Assembly (NCBI RefSeq): GCF_000308455.1
Contig: NZ_BAFP01000150.1
Span: 1-64,000 of the forward strand
Direction of reading: 5' to 3'
DNA length: 64,000 bases
From: Nocardia abscessus NBRC 100374
Lineage (GTDB): Bacteria; Actinomycetota; Actinomycetes; Mycobacteriales; Mycobacteriaceae
Position 1 is the stretch's first letter. The number at the start of each line of letters is the position of its first letter. The position numbers and the translations under genes were made by a program. This document shows, in pieces, positions 62,405-64,000 of the stretch. A model generated the notes under the pieces. It was not told the DNA's origin. It searched no databases and saw only the letters and a program-made list of their open reading frames with translations.

Positions 62405-63108
62405 CCGTCGCTCCTCGCATCGACGAACCGAACCGTGGCGCCCGCGCGGATCAACGCGGGCGGATCGCGCTCGGCATCCCACATCCTGAGGTCGGTGGTG
62501 CCGATCAGCTGCCACCCGCCGGGCGTGCTCCGCGGATACACCGCACTGTATCCACCGGCGAGCGCCACCGCGCCCGCCGGAATCGACGTGCGCGCCTGCG
62601 CCCTACGCGGAACGGACAACCTGCCGTCGGGCGATTCCAAGTAGCCGAAGCCCGGCGCGAATCCGACGAAGGCGCATCGCCACACCGTGCCCGTGTGCGC
62701 GGCGATCACCTCCGCCGTCGTGAGTTCCAGCGACTGTGCCACATCGTCGAGATCGGCGCCGTCGTAGCGCACCGGGATCGATACCGGTTCGGGTCCGAAA
62801 GCATTGTCCGGCAATGTTCCACGGGAAACACCGCTCGACTGCTCGGCGTGCAGGGAAATGAGGAGCGTCGTCAGCGCACGGCGCACCGCTTCTCCATCGC
62901 GCGGCGCGTCGAGCGTCAGCAGTACGGTCTCCGCGGCCGGAAGCAGGTCCTGCACGCCGGGCACCGGGCGATCCCGCAGCGCCGCCACGAGTTTTGCGAC
63001 CATGTCACGCCGCTGAGGCGTGATCAGCAGCGCCCGATCGCCCGCCGCGCGGATCGCCTCCTCGGCCGCCTGCCGCTGCGCTCGGGGCACCGCGCCCTTC
63101 GTCGTCAT
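62401..63108 (-). CDS. pxpB: 5-oxoprolinase subunit PxpB (KipI-like)
   Basis: This 235-residue PxpB/KipI-family subunit has FVGFAPGFGYLES, VPRRAQARTSIPAGAVALAG and YPRSTPGGWQLIG, the classical allophanate-hydrolase subunit-1-like motifs. ATG 63108 is chosen; the frame extends upstream into pxpA without a better site. It follows pxpA by 10 bases and overlaps pxpC by ATGA, so all three subunits are co-translated. Confidence 0.92.
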   Translation of the reverse strand: MTTKGAVPRAQRQAAEEAIRAAGDRALLITPQRRDMVAKLVAALRDRPVPGVQDLLPAAETVLLTLDAPRDGEAVRRALTTLLISLHAEQSSGVSRGTLPDNAFGPEPVSIPVRYDGADLDDVAQSLELTTAEVIAAHTGTVWRCAFVGFAPGFGYLESPDGRLSVPRRAQARTSIPAGAVALAGGYSAVYPRSTPGGWQLIGTTDLRMWDAERDPPALIRAGATVRFVDARSDG

Positions 63109-63118
63109 GTCCGGGGCC

Positions 63119-63874
63119 TCAGCCGAACGGCTCCACCGGCACGCCGACTTCGTCCAGCGCGGTGCGGATGGACCGGGCCATCTCCACCGCCGCGGGCGAG
63201 TCACCGTGCACGCAGATGCTGGCCGCGCGCACCGCGACCTCGCCGGAGCCGTCGGCCGCCCGCGCGGCGCCCGACTCGGCGATCGAAACCGCCTGCGCGA
63301 CCGCCTCCTGCGGTCCCAACACCGCCCCTGGCGTACCGCGCGCGGCGAGCGAGCCGTCGGGCGTATACGCACGGTCGGCGAAACCTTCGCCGACGAAGCG
63401 CACGCCGGCGGCCTGCGCGGCCGTCTCCAACTGGGTGCCCGCCGGGCCGAGCAGGGCCAGCCCCGGGTCGTACTCCACCATCGCGGTCAGTACCGCGTCG
63501 GCCAGCCTCCGATCGCGTGCGGCCGAGTGATACAGCGCCCCATGCGGTTTCACATAGCGCACCCGATCGCCCGCCGCTTTCGCGAACGCGTCGAGGCCGC
63601 CGATCTGATACAGCACCTCGTCGCGCAGTTCGCCGGGCGCGACGGCGATCTCTCGCCTGCCGAAACCGGCCAGGTCGCGATACCCCACATGGGCGCCGAT
63701 CCGCACGCCCTTCGCCACGGCGAGCGCACAGGTCCTGCGCATGATGGCGGGATCGCCCGCGTGGAAGCCGCAGGCGATGTTCGCGCTGGTGACGATGTCG
63801 AGCATGGCCGCGTCGTCGCCCATCGTCCACGGTCCGAAGCCCTCGCCGAGGTCACTGTTCAGATCCAGCGCCAT
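63119..63874 (-). CDS. pxpA: 5-oxoprolinase subunit PxpA (LamB/YcsF family)
   Basis: This 251-residue PxpA starts DLNSDLGEGFGPW, the LamB/YcsF signature, followed by SANIACGFHAGDP, RIGAHVGYRDLAGFGRR, VKPHGALYH and FADRAYTPDG. It provides the catalytic site that hydrolyses the phosphorylated lactam. ATG 63874 has GGAGG 6 bases upstream. It is the first gene of the operon, and no regulator is seen before the window ends. Confidence 0.93.
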   Translation of the reverse strand: MALDLNSDLGEGFGPWTMGDDAAMLDIVTSANIACGFHAGDPAIMRRTCALAVAKGVRIGAHVGYRDLAGFGRREIAVAPGELRDEVLYQIGGLDAFAKAAGDRVRYVKPHGALYHSAARDRRLADAVLTAMVEYDPGLALLGPAGTQLETAAQAAGVRFVGEGFADRAYTPDGSLAARGTPGAVLGPQEAVAQAVSIAESGAARAADGSGEVAVRAASICVHGDSPAAVEMARSIRTALDEVGVPVEPFG

Positions 63875-64000
63875 ATGCGTCCTCCACTGTGTTGCCGACG
63901 GCCTTCCGATTCTCGTGCCGGAGCGCTCTCCCGGGCAAGGACGCCCCGCCCGGGCGACCTGGGTCACAGCGCACCGGTTCGGCCCGCCGCGCCAAGTACG

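Overview
The window comes from a high-GC actinobacterium of the mycolic-acid group, most likely Nocardia or a close relative. The supports are the uniformly GC-rich coding sequence with many GTG starts, a complete mce lipid-import operon, a mycobacterial-type SDH1 succinate dehydrogenase, DUF397/XRE regulator pairs, and lon, which tubercle bacilli lack. No tRNA, rRNA, insertion sequence, phage or CRISPR array is visible. The species assignment is inference.

Layout. 0-13 kb: 3' end of a fatty-acyl-AMP ligase gene; an S4-domain protein and an NlpC/P60 hydrolase whose leader looks like a c-di-AMP (ydaO) riboswitch; an AAA ATPase; a FadE10-like acyl-CoA dehydrogenase; an alpha/beta hydrolase; and the SDH1 operon, apparently coupled to a 13-codon leader ORF. 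13-26.4 kb: a DUF397 gene with an unusual small partner, an AlkA-type glycosylase, a 34-residue microprotein, a D-2-hydroxyacid dehydrogenase-like FAD/Fe-S enzyme, an ABC exporter, a secreted hydrolase, two TetR regulators, a quinone-oxidoreductase-like enzyme, a dinB gene broken by a 13-bp tandem duplication, and a hotdog thioesterase. 26.4-35 kb: a structured 98-bp tandem repeat, lon with a HAIR-type heat-shock operator, a DUF445 membrane protein, a TIGR03084 protein, L-2-hydroxyglutarate oxidase, an SRPBCC protein and RNase HI.

35-45 kb: a complete mce operon read leftward (yrbEA-yrbEB-mceABCDEF-mas). The six mce genes are linked by 4-bp ATGA overlaps, which suggests tight stoichiometric translation of one envelope-spanning lipid transporter. 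45-64 kb: secreted and envelope proteins (chymotrypsin-like protease, LppU-like lipoprotein, L,D-transpeptidase, M13 zinc peptidase, DUF4185 protein of the endo-D-arabinanase family), two MFS transporters, a second DUF397/XRE locus with a paralogue of the small partner at 13.8 kb, pirin, a NUDIX hydrolase, and the pxpCBA 5-oxoprolinase operon.

The best candidates for under-described biology are the two paralogous DUF397 plus small-partner loci, the dinB tandem duplication (decay or phase variation), the leader ORF of the sdh operon, the microprotein at 15.6 kb and the dyad-containing 98-bp repeat. Starts were chosen from ribosome-binding sites and family alignment from memory; no database search was run.
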